Assembly: GCF_021917145.1 (NCBI RefSeq)
Contig: NC_061078.1
Span: 10,057,604 to 10,121,603, forward strand
DNA length: 64,000 bases
Direction: 5' to 3'
From: Hypomesus transpacificus
Taxonomy: Eukaryota > Chordata > Actinopteri > Osmeriformes > Osmeridae
Of the stretch, positions 29,671-42,015 are shown piece after piece; the first letter of the stretch is position 1, and each line of letters starts with the position of its first letter. The translations under genes and the position numbers were made by a program. Below the pieces are notes generated by a model. The model did not search any database. It was not told the DNA's origin and was given only the letters and a program-made list of their open reading frames with translations.

Positions 29671-32533
29671 TGTTTGTTACATTAGTCACTACCCAGAAAG
29701 GAAGTACAAAACAATGTGTAGCTGAATCACAGTGTTAGATTGCTAGAGGTATCATTTCCCTCGCCTTTTATTTGGTATGTATATGGTTATATGGTTATTG
29801 CTGTCGCAAGCAACTCAAATGGACAAAGGTTCATGTCCCAAACATCAAACATAAATACAACCGACAGCTACATTTAGGGCGCAGACCCAACAGAATTATG
29901 GACCAACTTAAATTTCAGATAGTAAGTAATACTTGGGGGGGCTTGACACAAAATAACTCAACCATTCATTGGTTAATGAATGGGTTTGTCAAACCAAATC
30001 CTTGTCAAAAACATGAGCCTGGTTTATCATGATGGTCATTGAACTGTCAGGGATATCACTTTAGGGATTGTCCTTCAAATGGGAATGCTGTCAGCATTGC
30101 ACAGGAAGGTGAGGTTCATAACCGTTCCGCAAACGATGGTGAGACAAGACATCATCAGAACAAGATCATCAACAGCATATAATCCCACCACCAGGCTACA
30201 GTGGTAAGCTTTATCTGAGCTTGGTCATACCTATTAGCTAATGTGCAGGCTAATCTTGGAAACATATGGCTAATACATGGGGAGCATTCTCCATACATTG
30301 CTGACTGGCAGACTTGCTAATATCTGTTGTACAGTGACATATGTTTGTTCTGTCTTGTGCAGCATATGAATTCCACTCAACCAAGTGATTAGGAGACACA
30401 ATGTAGACTGGATGTCCTTCTTATGTTACTCTGGTACGTTCAGTGTTCTTCAGTAAACATTCTATTGAGATACTGAAACCGAAAGGTGTCATCATTCACA
30501 TGAGTTAGTCCCAGAGCGTTATTTGTAGATAGATGGTCTGGCTATGTACCTTTGCATACAGCCTCACCATTAAACTGAAACAGGAAAAATGAATGTGGGT
30601 AGTGTTAGCTTACCAAACAGTTTCCAAACCTTGCATTTGTAAAATTCTAAATTGAGAAACTGAAATTTGTGCTTATTTAGTTTCTTTCCAGTTTCTTTCC
30701 ATTGCACACAACTAGCATTCCAGTGACCTTACTGATGACCTGGCCTCTCATTTGTAATTACGAGAGGGTGTGTTTGGATTATCCTATAATTTCCATGGTG
30801 CCTCTTGTCTGGGGAAGTGGCCAGGGAGAGACCTGCTTGGCCGGTATTTAAAGTAAGTACAGCCATGTTGATCACCCCCATGATGAAGGGGTGTGTTCAC
30901 CATTGACAGTTGGAGGACGTTATCTACTCAACCTGGAAACCGTAGGGGAGCCAACAACTGGCATAGCACTGCTTCACGGTACACAAATAAAAGCATGTCT
31001 GTTGTCCAGATTGGAGATATTAAACCGAGGATACCAATGTAGGTTGATATTTTGTGTCCTGTGCGCCAAAACAGCCGAACAAAGAGGTCAGAACCGGCAG
31101 CTCAGGATAAAGACACGTCTCATGCTCCTCTTTCATAACAGCTCTGTGTATGTATACAGCCACTCCCCACTAGGAGCACAGTCCCTCCCTCTAGCAGCCC
31201 GACCAGTATACCCTCTGTTGGGATACCGCCCACCCATTTGTCTCTCTTCCCACTGGAGCTAAGCCAATTCCTTACTCCTCACCCAGCCCCCTCTCTGCTT
31301 AACACAGGCTGGCCTGGGCAGTGAGTTGTGAACTAGGAAGTAGGTCAACATGAGGTTAGTGTGCAAAGTGCTACCACAAAACAAATGTATAGGATGACAG
31401 AGTACAGCTATGGTAAATCCTAATAGGTATTTTGTTTGCCATACACCTATATAGAAGTGATTGGAAATGACCAGTTAAGATTATGCTGCACTTATTTCCA
31501 TTGTATTTGTTAAAAGAAATCTGCTCAGGGGAATCTAATTAAACTGAATTGAAGCTAAAGCCATCCAGCTGTGCTCTATACACATACAGAGATGACTGAA
31601 TCCTTGTCAATGTGGGGCTACTATTACTGAATTATTGGATTTAGTCCAAATTGGTTGTAACTGTGTTTTATAGCCTACAAAAGCCAAAATGCTAAATATG
31701 ATTTCTTTTTTTAGGTTACACTCATTCTAAACGCAAGAGAATTACTTAATTGTGAATAGACTGTGTATAACTGTGCTTAGCTTTGTGTATTGGCTAAAAT
31801 GTATGTATGTAAAAGTCTCCACCATAGAATCGTCACTCATATGATTTATATGGCGAGAATTTGGTGTCTCAATGAGGTGTGGTTCCGTTTCAGTCATCTT
31901 GATATACTCAAAAAATGTTGATATAACTTTCAATTACATTCAATTGGATTGTTTTTTCATATTTGCTACGATGACCTTATTTTTTCTCCAAAGACAAATT
32001 GCGGTGTGTGAACAAAATGTTCACCCCTCACCCCTCGCCGCGTGGTAGTCAGCAGTCGTCTTCCAGTCGCGCCCACCACTAAACTCGTTGACATTGCGTG
32101 CACGCAGATGAAAACAACCCCAGAAAAATGTTCCCGCTTCTGTCACAGGCTTCCACAGCAGTCTCGAAAACATATGTGAGCACAGAGATATGAGCACGTG
32201 TTCTATATATTATCAATGTAGGAATGTATATTATCTTCTACATTTTGATTATATAATAGTTTACTTTTGATTCTAGTCATTTAAAGACCTCTATACAGAG
32301 TATATCTATTTACGATCTGCATTTTGTATACTCCAACGTAGATCTACATGTTGTTGGCGTTTTCAATCAAAACATTTATGATATGGCCTGACAGCTTGAC
32401 TTATGATAAGTAGCCTACTGACTGAGCACCCAGTATACGCTTTAGTTGTTCGAGTGCCAGCATATTCATATTCAAGGCGTTGATTTGAAGTTGAAGGGAT
32501 TGAGGTGGGGACAAACTGGTACAAAGCTCCACC

Positions 32534-32821
32534 CAGTGGCGGATCTAAGGGGTGGTAAGGGGTGGCAGCTGCCACCCCAATAAAAAATACTGCCACCCCA
32601 ATCTTCCCATGGAAAAATATTATTTATACATTACAGAACATTTCAATACATAATATTAATGTAACTGTTTAATTCAAACTACAATGTTATAGTAATAATT
32701 TACCATATGGAGTACTGTACCCCCCTACTTTGGGTTTTGATTCGCCTCCAGGAGGCCACCCAACAACTTCCTTCTGCCACCCCATTGCCACCCCGAATGA
32801 AAATCTCTAGATCCGCCCCTG
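32534..32821. mobile_element. Non-autonomous hAT-type DNA transposon (288 bp)
   Basis: The left end CAGTGGCGGATCTA and the right end TAGATCCGCCCCTG are terminal inverted repeats differing by one base. The element is flanked on both sides by the 8-bp target duplication GCTCCACC (32526-32533 and 32822-32829), which is diagnostic of hAT insertion. Subterminal GCCACCCC motifs repeat inside. There is no transposase ORF. Confidence 0.9.
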
Positions 32822-35218
32822 GCTCCACCAGCATTTTACCATGTGATCCTACTAAGGACAGTAAAGTCCATCTGAAATAGTCACGCAAAGTTCCGCCATT
32901 TGCAATGAAGTTGTACCCATTGTTTTCCATTGTATTCCACCAAATAAACACATAATTATCATATGGGGTAGTATTTTTTGTTTTATTCGATGGATTTTTT
33001 AATATGTTTAATACTGTATTTTGCATTAGTAAGCATTAGAGAAACAAAGGTCACATGCTTACTCACCCACACTTACACATCTACTACATATAGGGCATAT
33101 TTAACACAACATTATAGAAAGATTAACATCTTGAGCAATTATCAACTTTTCTAAATTTTGGTAAATGCAGGATATGGGTGCAGGACAATGCCCTCGTGAG
33201 TGAAGACAGCATACACGTAGCATACTGGTTCATTGGGTTCTTTCTTGGAATCACCTTTAAGGCCACCTCAGCCGGGGGCCTCACAGACATACACACTCCA
33301 CCTCGCTACCACAACAGTGCAGCTGATGAATGCGTACGGCTCCTCTCATTAGTGAACTAAGTGTATAAGTGCAGTAGACATCTGAATGGCCTATGTCAAA
33401 AGGGAACTAGGCCCCGGCATCAGTATAGGTTAGTGCCGAGTTCTGGTTCACACTGTGTGAGTGAATGGAGCCTGTCATGGGAGGCTTTTCTGACTGGCCC
33501 CCCAATGAGGCCCACCTCACATACACCCTCCCCTAACCACAATGCTGTAGTGGGCTCAATAGAAACACTGTCCTTAGGTACAAGGATGGGAAGAGCAACA
33601 GATAGCCTGCTATTGGTTTGTTCAGTTTGGCCTCTTTGTATGGAGGGCAGGAAAGCATGACCCCTGTCTGACTGAATTGAACTGATAATAAGGGAACAAT
33701 GATTAGAACAACAGCCTGGTCTTGGTTGTAACTGACAGTCATGTAATTACACACAGTTATAGCCCACGCTCCAATAAAAACTTTAATATAGTCAACACAT
33801 CATAGTTACACTCATGGCTGAAACTTTACAGTGTTCACCTACTAAAAGCACTTAAAATAAAGGGGTGCATATATGGCATGATAAAACAGTATATTTGAGA
33901 AGGTGTAATCCACTTTAAGCACACAAAAAGACGTGTATTGCCTTAGCTTTAGGTTTTCTTGAGAATGTAACTTGAGTGACATATGAGGATGAAGTGCAAT
34001 TATTTTCAATTCAGGCCATTCATCTGTGTAAAAAACAACCTATTTATTCCTTCACATTATTTCCCATGAACACCGTCAGGGATTATTGGTCAGTATAAAT
34101 TGTAAATCCAATGAAGTTCCTTCCAACCCCATGTGGTCAGATAGAAAACAGTACAGTATATCATCAAGACCCCTGCTAGTAATGGATTTTAGTTACTTTA
34201 CATGAAACGTCGCTTTATTATCTCCTGATCCTACAGTCTTCAGCAAAATGCTTATTGTTATGACTTTAGTTTATGTAACAGTTGATATTCATAGACTCTG
34301 AATTTATGACATAGTATATAAAAATGAAGCCAAATCAAAATGTACATTCAAAGTTCTGCCAGGTCTGTGTCAGTATGACTTGCATGTATCTGTTATCTGT
34401 GATCATACTCTGAAATGAAATATGCAGTTTATACTATTTGAACTTTGACACTTGCTTTGGAGGAAGTGTTGATTTCTGTTGAGCACGTGTTCTCTAAAAC
34501 CAAGTGTCCCACCCATTTCTTCATTTCCTGTGGCAGAAGACCGAGAGAAAGACACAAACAAAGAGAAAGAGAACCAAGGGAAGTCACTGTCACCAACGCC
34601 AGCAATTATGAGAAATGAAACCACTTGGTTCAGATCTGTGTCGTCAGAGGAGGAAAGCCAAACCACAAAGCTGAACAACAGGTGCTTGTGTGTGTCCTGT
34701 CCTTCAGAGCTGTAAAACTAAGCCAAAATTCACAATCATGAGAACAGTTTTGAGTCATAAGACCATTTCTTGTTTCCTCATAAGGAAATCATATCAAGGA
34801 ACCAGCTCTGTATTTATGTAAGATGATTGCATCGATACATATTTAAATATCAGTCAACTTCTTAAAAAGTCACAAAAAAGAGCTGAAACACTGTCAGGAT
34901 TATTATCATCCAGTTTCTAAAATTCTACTACTCAGCAAAGCAAAAACCTAACATCATATTCCTAATTCGGAAGCTCCACTACTTTATGACTTTGCTTTGT
35001 GAGATAAGACTTCAGGAACTTTGCTCTCTAGACTGCTATACGGTTTGACTAGTAGGTAACTACTGATGTGTTTTCAGAACCAGTGTACTGGAAAAATAAA
35101 GAAAGATTATTAGATGTCAACACTAATAGTATAACCTGTTGTGGACTCATGGTATATGACAGTTATTATACATCAATAAGAGAATGCTGCTTCACATGAT
35201 AATAATAATATTGTAAAC

Positions 35219-35312
35219 ATCTTTTAGACGCTTTTATCCAAAATGACGTACAGTATGGGGGACTTGAATCTGCGAGCAGTCGAAGGCCCTACCACTGAGC
35301 AATATCCATCCA
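35219..35312 (-). mobile_element. Old tRNA-derived SINE fragment
   Basis: Read on the minus strand it begins GGATATTGCTCAGTGGTAGG and continues with a B-box-like stretch (CAGATTCAAGTC) in place of GGTTCGAATC. It ends with the shared fish SINE tail TTTTGGATAAAAGCGTCTAA. Decayed, no clear target duplication. Confidence 0.6.
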
Positions 35313-35895
35313 ATAAATACAACCTCGCAGCTGGTTTATCAAGAATGTGTACATCATTCTCAGTTTTGAGAGGTTTTAATTAGAAGGTGCTCTCACATCC
35401 TGCATACTTTACCCAGAATCATGAGGCAGTAAAACAATTTGTTCAAGCCAAGACACACTCGGTGTCCACGTGTTGTTTAAGGCCAGGGGGAGCAGGGGAT
35501 ATCCTCTGACTGTGTGTCCTTTGAATGTCCCAACCCTGACAAGAATGCACTGCTTTGCCAGGAAGATAAGGCAGTGCTGTACCTTGGAGAAAACTTGTCC
35601 TCTTCCTATTTAGGATAGTTGGCCTATGCAAATGCAGAGTAGCTCATGTATATTGTGTTGATTTAGAGTAAATATGCATTATACACACGTATCATCCTAT
35701 GCATACTATTTACTTTGCATGTAAACAAGTATTCCCTTAAATGCTGATCATATTTTCAGGATTTTTTTTGTCAGGGCCATATATAGGTTACTTGCCTCTA
35801 GGTACAACAGACCTCATTTTTTGAGCTGGTTGACTACAGAACAGTATGTCCCAGGGACAACTTTGCATTTCAGGTTTACTGAGGGCACAGCTATC

Positions 35896-35909
35896 GCGCT
35901 CCGGAGCGC
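35896..35909. promoter_or_regulatory. Perfect 14-bp GC-rich palindrome upstream of klf13
   Basis: GCGCTCCGGAGCGC equals its own reverse complement. It lies about 325 bp upstream of the putative TATA box in otherwise AT-rich sequence. No factor is assigned. Confidence 0.35.
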
Positions 35910-35967
35910 ATCGGTATCCAATGGATAAGCAGCTGCAATGACGACACTCGTTTATGCATTTAGGCGA

Positions 35968-35976
35968 CACGCCCCC
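35968..35976 (+). promoter_or_regulatory. GC/CACCC-type box upstream of klf13
   Basis: CACGCCCCC matches the Sp/KLF recognition type. Position about 265 bp before the TATA-like box is consistent with a promoter site and possible autoregulation, which is inference. Confidence 0.35.
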
Positions 35977-36232
35977 AGCATGGAAACGGCTCTAGTCGGC
36001 ACATCGTCCTGTCATTATGCAGGAGATTGAGCACCGGCAGTGATGGAGTTCGTTAATTTTAAGTTTCTTAACATGTCATAACTGACTCGTTTTCAGAATC
36101 TGAAAGTCAGACGCACATTTTAAGCATTTACGCTTCGACTGTGATCTTTCAATTACCAGGATGACCATTTTATGGAGAAACCGGTAAATTATGGGAGTTT
36201 CCTATTGATAGACCGAGCTACCTCTAGCATCA

Positions 36233-36239
36233 TATAAAA
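36233..36239 (+). promoter_or_regulatory. klf13: TATA-like box of klf13
   Basis: TATAAAA lies 80 bp upstream of the klf13 ATG. Transcription would start near 36263-36270, giving a 5' UTR of about 50 nt. No experimental start is visible from sequence. Confidence 0.4.
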
Positions 36240-36278
36240 GTGTTGACGGAAATAATTTTGCGAAGTTGTAATTTTTGA

Positions 36279-36338
36279 ATGTCACCAAGACAGATTGGTG
36301 ACGGATATATGAAAGGATATGGATCATTTTGCAGCTGA
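36279..36338 (+). CDS. Upstream ORF overlapping the klf13 start
   Basis: ATG at 36279 opens 19 codons ([19 protein letters not shown]) ending TGA 36336-36338. It overlaps the klf13 ATG (36319) in a different frame and contains a second ATG at 36309. If transcribed, it would force leaky scanning or repress klf13 translation. It is a prediction with no coding homology. Confidence 0.4.
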   Translation: MSPRQIGDGYMKGYGSFCS

Positions 36339-39300
36339 GTGCCTTGTGTCAATGTCCAGTCGGGCTATCGTGCATCCTAAAGAAAACAGAGAGTCCAAAG
36401 CAGAACCTGCATGTTCTCAAAGGAATGTGGAAGAAAAGGACGCAATGATCAAAGACAATTCTTCTCTATTTGTGGTGGCTCGGATTCTAGCGGATTTTAA
36501 CCAACAAACCCCTACCGATATTACCGAGCAGACTAAAATAACAGAGGAGTGCGCATCGCCAACAGCCTCGGAGGATGGAAGTACTGCCACACCTACCACA
36601 AACATCGACCCCGGCCGCACACAAAGAGGCAAACGTGTCAGAGGTCGAATCGAACCCGAATCTCCTCAGAAAAAGCACAAATGCCATTTTTCAGGTTGCG
36701 AAAAAGTTTATGGCAAATCGTCCCATCTCAAAGCGCATCTAAGGACGCACACAGGTCAGTTTAATAAAGAATAAAAAAATACACCTTGCAGATTGAGAAA
36801 GCTGTGGGAATTAGATTTCCAAAGTTAACTTTTAACGTTAATAGCCTGCTATCCAATCACTAGCCCTGATCTGGCTGTGGGGCTTTGAGTGGTGAGAATC
36901 AGTTTAGGCCATCTGTGTGCAATGCATATTATGCAAATGTATCACATACAGCCACACAGTTATCTTTACGCAACTGCCTTCATATAGAAAAGGTTTTCTG
37001 TCAAATAAAATTGATTCCCAAAGCTCGTTTTTCAAGCCACATTGGAAAGCGACATGAAATAACAGTGTGTCTTGTCATTGCCTGGAAAATAAGTTGGTCG
37101 TGCGTGGAGAAGTCCTCTATGTCTAGCATAGGTGATGTAACCAGTGGAACTGTGCGTTCAATATAATTAAATAAGTGTACCGAATGTTAAACAATGTTCC
37201 CACATAGCCTAACAAACCTCGAGCTTGAAATCTCCTAAAGGTTTTACACATCTAAATAAAATGTATTGCTTTACCACATAGTTCCATAAGCTATACATCC
37301 AATAGGAGAGGTTGTAGGGGGTTGGCAAGTTCTGCAGTTCCCTGTCTGACTCTAAGCTCTTTGTTGTGATGTACCACACCCCCGCCAGACAGCCTGCCAG
37401 CTGATCTGGCCAGCAACAGACTCAGCTAGCTGAGCTCAGAAACAGAGAGAGGGAAGAGAAGGAGGTTCTAAATGCATGAGTTAGGTTCCTTACATTGGAA
37501 AGATGCTTCTTTTTCATGAGCTTCTCCCCATAACGTTATTCTAAATACAACTATGTTCTTATATCTCTTATCAATATGAGCAGAGAATAGTCACTTTGTT
37601 CTTGACCCCCTGACCCCTGACCTAATCTGGGAGTTTACAACACAATACTGACACCCCTTCTATGGAGCAATCCCATGATAGGAACATCTTGGAATTCTAT
37701 TGGCTTTCTTCTCTATATAAAATGTGCTGGAATGCAGTACTGTAAACTTCTTGTCTCACAGCTGGAATAGTTTGAGCCTTTCATGTTCCAAGCCCATGTG
37801 ACAAGTCTCCACAATTATTCAATATTTCATGATCAAAGACAGAAGAAGCAATTGCTTTGATGTAGCAAAGGTATTCTCAAAAGCTCATAGAAAATCATTT
37901 TAAAGCAAGATACTGTTTGTCAGGTAAATGCCCACTATAAGTTTTACCATAAGATCTGAGCAAAGGTTTGAAGTGTGAAGAATTATAAAAAAATTGGATA
38001 CTAGTTGACAGAAATGTGTATTATTTAATTGAAAAAAATATTTTATAGATTGCAAACATTTTACAGTGGTTTGAATGTAGCAAAGTTTATACTCCACACA
38101 AGATTCTTAATTGAAACTGACTATATCTGTTTGAACTCCAAGACCCAGTCCAGATCTTCCTAGTTTAGTGAGACCCTACCTCAAAATAAAAATTTGCAGA
38201 CACTTTGTCTAGACTGGTCGGATCTCAACTTGTGGAGTACAAAGTGTTCGGTTGATACACAGAATTATGTGGCTTAATACTCTCAAAATTGTATGGGGAC
38301 TTCTACTTAGATTAACATGTTACCTTAACTGGGCCTGACCTGGTGCTTCCTTTACTCCATTTCCAGCACAGTGTTCTCCTGCCAGATGCTTAAGCGTGAG
38401 CGTGACAGGGTGTGTACGTATATTCAGGGTGAAACCAGGATATGTTCATATGAGGTTAGCCGGTGTTATGCTATGTGTCTGTGACGGCACAGATGGTAAG
38501 CAGATCTTAGAGCAGAGTAGCGCCTGTGCAAGGTATTTCCTGCTGTTGTTTGAAAACTGTGCCACTTGAATTACTTCTTTCTCAGTTTGACTTGTGTAAA
38601 TTGTTTCAGCTTTCAATATTATTTTGAGTTCTTGTACTGTGATTTGTTGTCATTATATTTGGTCAGTGCAGTCAATGCATTTGTCAATTGTTGTGACATT
38701 TGCTTCTCCCTGTTTTCTGTAAACTTGCCCACAGCTCACTTGAAACTTTGGAACACATCTCTGGTCTTGTACACAGAGAACTTTGGAACACATCTCAGGT
38801 CTTGGACACAGAGAACATACAGCTGTTGAAATAAAGGCACTGAGCAAAATAAGGTGCCACATGGAAGTGAAAGCAACAGTTTGCATATGTCAATATCACT
38901 CCTTCTTCTCAGTCTCTCTCCACCTATTCTTTCTTCTCTTTCTTTGTCTCTTTCTCTCTTCCTCCTCCTGGCTCTTGACCGACTAGTGCTCTACTCAGAT
39001 AATATGTTTTCCGTCTCTCGTTGGGTAATCAGAGAATGTGGGTCATTTGAGTTCAGCTCAGGCTCAGCCAACTTGCTCTGTCCTGGAGTAGCTTTCTTTT
39101 GCACTCAGCAGTTTCCTCCCCAGTCTCTTCCAGTCAAGCAGAAAGAACAAGGAGTTCCCCACACTTAGGTCTAGGAACTTAAACATTTCTGCACTTAGTC
39201 AACGTCTGGCTTTTGTCAACGAATACCCTTTTTGTGATATTGTCATGTTTTTCCCCCAAAAATTATGAAAATCCTTGTCATTGTGGGGTTTATTATTCCT

Positions 39301-41934
39301 CATCATGGAGCATTGTTTGTACTGTAGACTGTTGATAATTGCCTGAAGATAATAATTGGTGTCTGAGTATGTTCAAGTGTGTCTGTAAGAGATAGTCAAA
39401 ATAGCCTGAGGATATGCTGAGGATATCACTTAGGAATTAATGACAGCACCTCCCTTGCAGGATACAAAAACATAACTCACATCTAGATACAGTAGATAGG
39501 AAAAACTGGAACATACTGTTTCCCTTGAATACTATTTTGAAAGTCATAATGGAGATTATCGCAAGCTTTGAAATTGCTCTTTGGAATCAACAGATGCCAA
39601 GAGCTCAAGGGGATGTGAATAAGAATAATTAACAAGTTTAGTTTATTCACACATTTTATGATATTGTCCAAATTCTTGACTGCATAAAACCTGTGTGACA
39701 CAATATACATATCTTGATTAATTAATCTTTGTTACAACTTGTTCAAGTACAAGAAGTCACATTGACAAGTTCTCCTCAGTAAATTGTTGATGTACACACA
39801 GTTAACCAGGTGAAAGCAGATAATTCAAGGGTTGCTGTTCTAAACATTGGGGTTCGTTAACTCGGGGTTACCTCAGATTGGGGTCTAAGGTTACCAGACA
39901 GCTTTGTCTGATCTTCCAACAGGAGAGAAGGCTTTTCCTCTGTAGCTGCAGTGTTATGTCTTTCAAAGACTGGGATGAAGGGAGCATAATTCAGCAGAAG
40001 GGTCTACTGTGAATGTAACCAGGAAGTCTCTGAAAATACTTGTCTGTTCAGTCTTGGATGTATGCCTGGCATGTCTCAAAGGGAGTCGTGGCTGAGCGGT
40101 TAGGGAATGGGGCTAGTAATCTGATGGTTGCCTGTTCGATTCCTGGCCGTGCCAAACGACGTTGTGTCCTTGGCCAGGCACTTCACCTTACTTGCCTCGG
40201 GGGAATGTCCCTGTACTTACTGTAAGTCGCTCTAGATAAGAGCGTCTACTAAATGACTACATTTAAATGTAAAGGGCAATGATGAGATGCATATCAAAAT
40301 GAATGTTCTTTGTAATGAAGCGATGCCATAGAACCAATCCCCTTCCACTTGCTTGAGTTTAGTATTTACTGCCATAATTGGTGTGTACTTCTGTATCGGT
40401 GTAAACAACCATATTGGTGAGTACTGCCGTATTTTAAAATAGTGAGTAGCTTGAGACCTGACAGTACATAACGTACTGTAACAGTTTTAGTAGATAAACT
40501 AAACTCAAAAGGCCATATTACTATTATGTACTATACATACACTACCGTAGTTACATTTTTTTTACTTGAAACGAACCTGGAACCAATACATAAATCCACA
40601 TAGACAAAAGCTGTGACAACATATTTCACAGTCTGTTTGCTTTTTTGTCTGGAGTTGAGGTCTTTGTCCTTGGCTTTTGTCACTGCATGATCACCCCTCT
40701 CACTCCCCATCCCTCCAAGACACAATTCACTGACCGACCTCTTTGGGAACCCATGTGCCCCATGCATCTAAGCCCCAGGAGCTTTAATAAAGAGCCTTAG
40801 TGGTGGAAAAGTACCAGCCTCCATTTCCATTGAGGGTCACTAGGCACCATTTCCTGCAATGTGGCAATATTCAGTCAAGTAGATATCTGCCAAACTCATA
40901 TCTCCCCTCACTAGGAATATTGAGTGGCACATATCCTCTCCCATCTGTCTCCCTCTATCTCAATGCTGAGATAGAGCAAGAGGGTTCTCTGATATCTGCC
41001 TATCCTATCTTCAATGTATCCTTGACAAAAAAGACAGGGAAACAAGTCCAAGGGTCAAGCAGAAGGTCAACCTGTCCATCCGTAACCACCCTTGTCAGAA
41101 TGCGCACCCATTTTAAAGAAGTCCGCTCTGTCCTAGGAAACAGCCTGACATCTTTTCTGTCCCTGGTCCAAATGACCAATATGGCCAGATTGGTACTCAC
41201 TGTGACTTTTGGCTAAGGAAAGGTAGGCTAGGTAGGGGCTGACTACCTAGGCCATTTCCCAAGAAACACATCCAGAATGGACGCTTGAACTGGCCAACGA
41301 CTGTGACTAAAATCTACAAACCATCTACCACTATGGGCCATAGACATTCCAGGCTTGTATTGAGTGTGTTTTATGAAAGAACCAAGTTTCTTCTTCCCTT
41401 GTCTCAATATGGCAGTCTCTCAGTTGAAGTGCAACTGAGCAGTTGGCCATTCTGAGACTGTGCCATAGCAGCAGACAGTAGGGTGTTGGTTTCCATGAAC
41501 AAGGAAGGAACAGACCAGTGACCTTTGGTTTTAGATTATCTCTAAGCATCATAATAGGCCACAATAAAAAAAGATATTAAAACTTACATACACATGCAGG
41601 ATGTGCTTCCACATAAACATGCACGTGTGCACACACACAACTAAAGTATTGAAGTCATTACAATATTAATTCATTCAGTCCATACTCTGAATTGATGTAG
41701 GTTATTTGTTAAACTGCCTTTGCCTCAGAACAGAATAAACCATATTGAAGTCCACATCAGGAATGCTTTGATCTGTCAGACCAGATGCCTGGGGATTTCT
41801 TATATATTTGTGCAAAAAAAATTCATGTAATGTATATTCTATATGTGATACAGGCACAGAGTGAAACAGAGAGGTCTTTCTACCAGGATCATGCTATTTA
41901 CCTATGTGTAGTCAGTACGACACACACACGCATG

Positions 41935-42015
<81 letters not shown>

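Larger units (their letters stand above)
25853..36232. other. Intergenic region between divergent trpm1 and klf13
   Basis: About 10 kb with no supported protein-coding exon. The trpm1 5' UTR/promoter must lie in the left part but was not placed. Contents seen: a SINE-tail remnant near 28188, a pair of 67-bp direct repeats (28472 and 29604), a CpG-rich patch (about 32036-32110), a hAT-type element (32534-32821), an old SINE (35219-35312) and the klf13 promoter region. The short open frames (for example at 30891-31262) show no domain or codon signal. Confidence 0.65.

Noticed and set aside
30891..31262. 123-codon open frame between trpm1 and klf13
   Set aside because: No recognisable domain, no splice partners, ordinary base composition; long enough to arise by chance in 64 kb.
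40084..40156. Functional tRNA gene
   Set aside because: A and B boxes are present but the acceptor stem and anticodon arm do not pair properly and a SINE body and tail follow.
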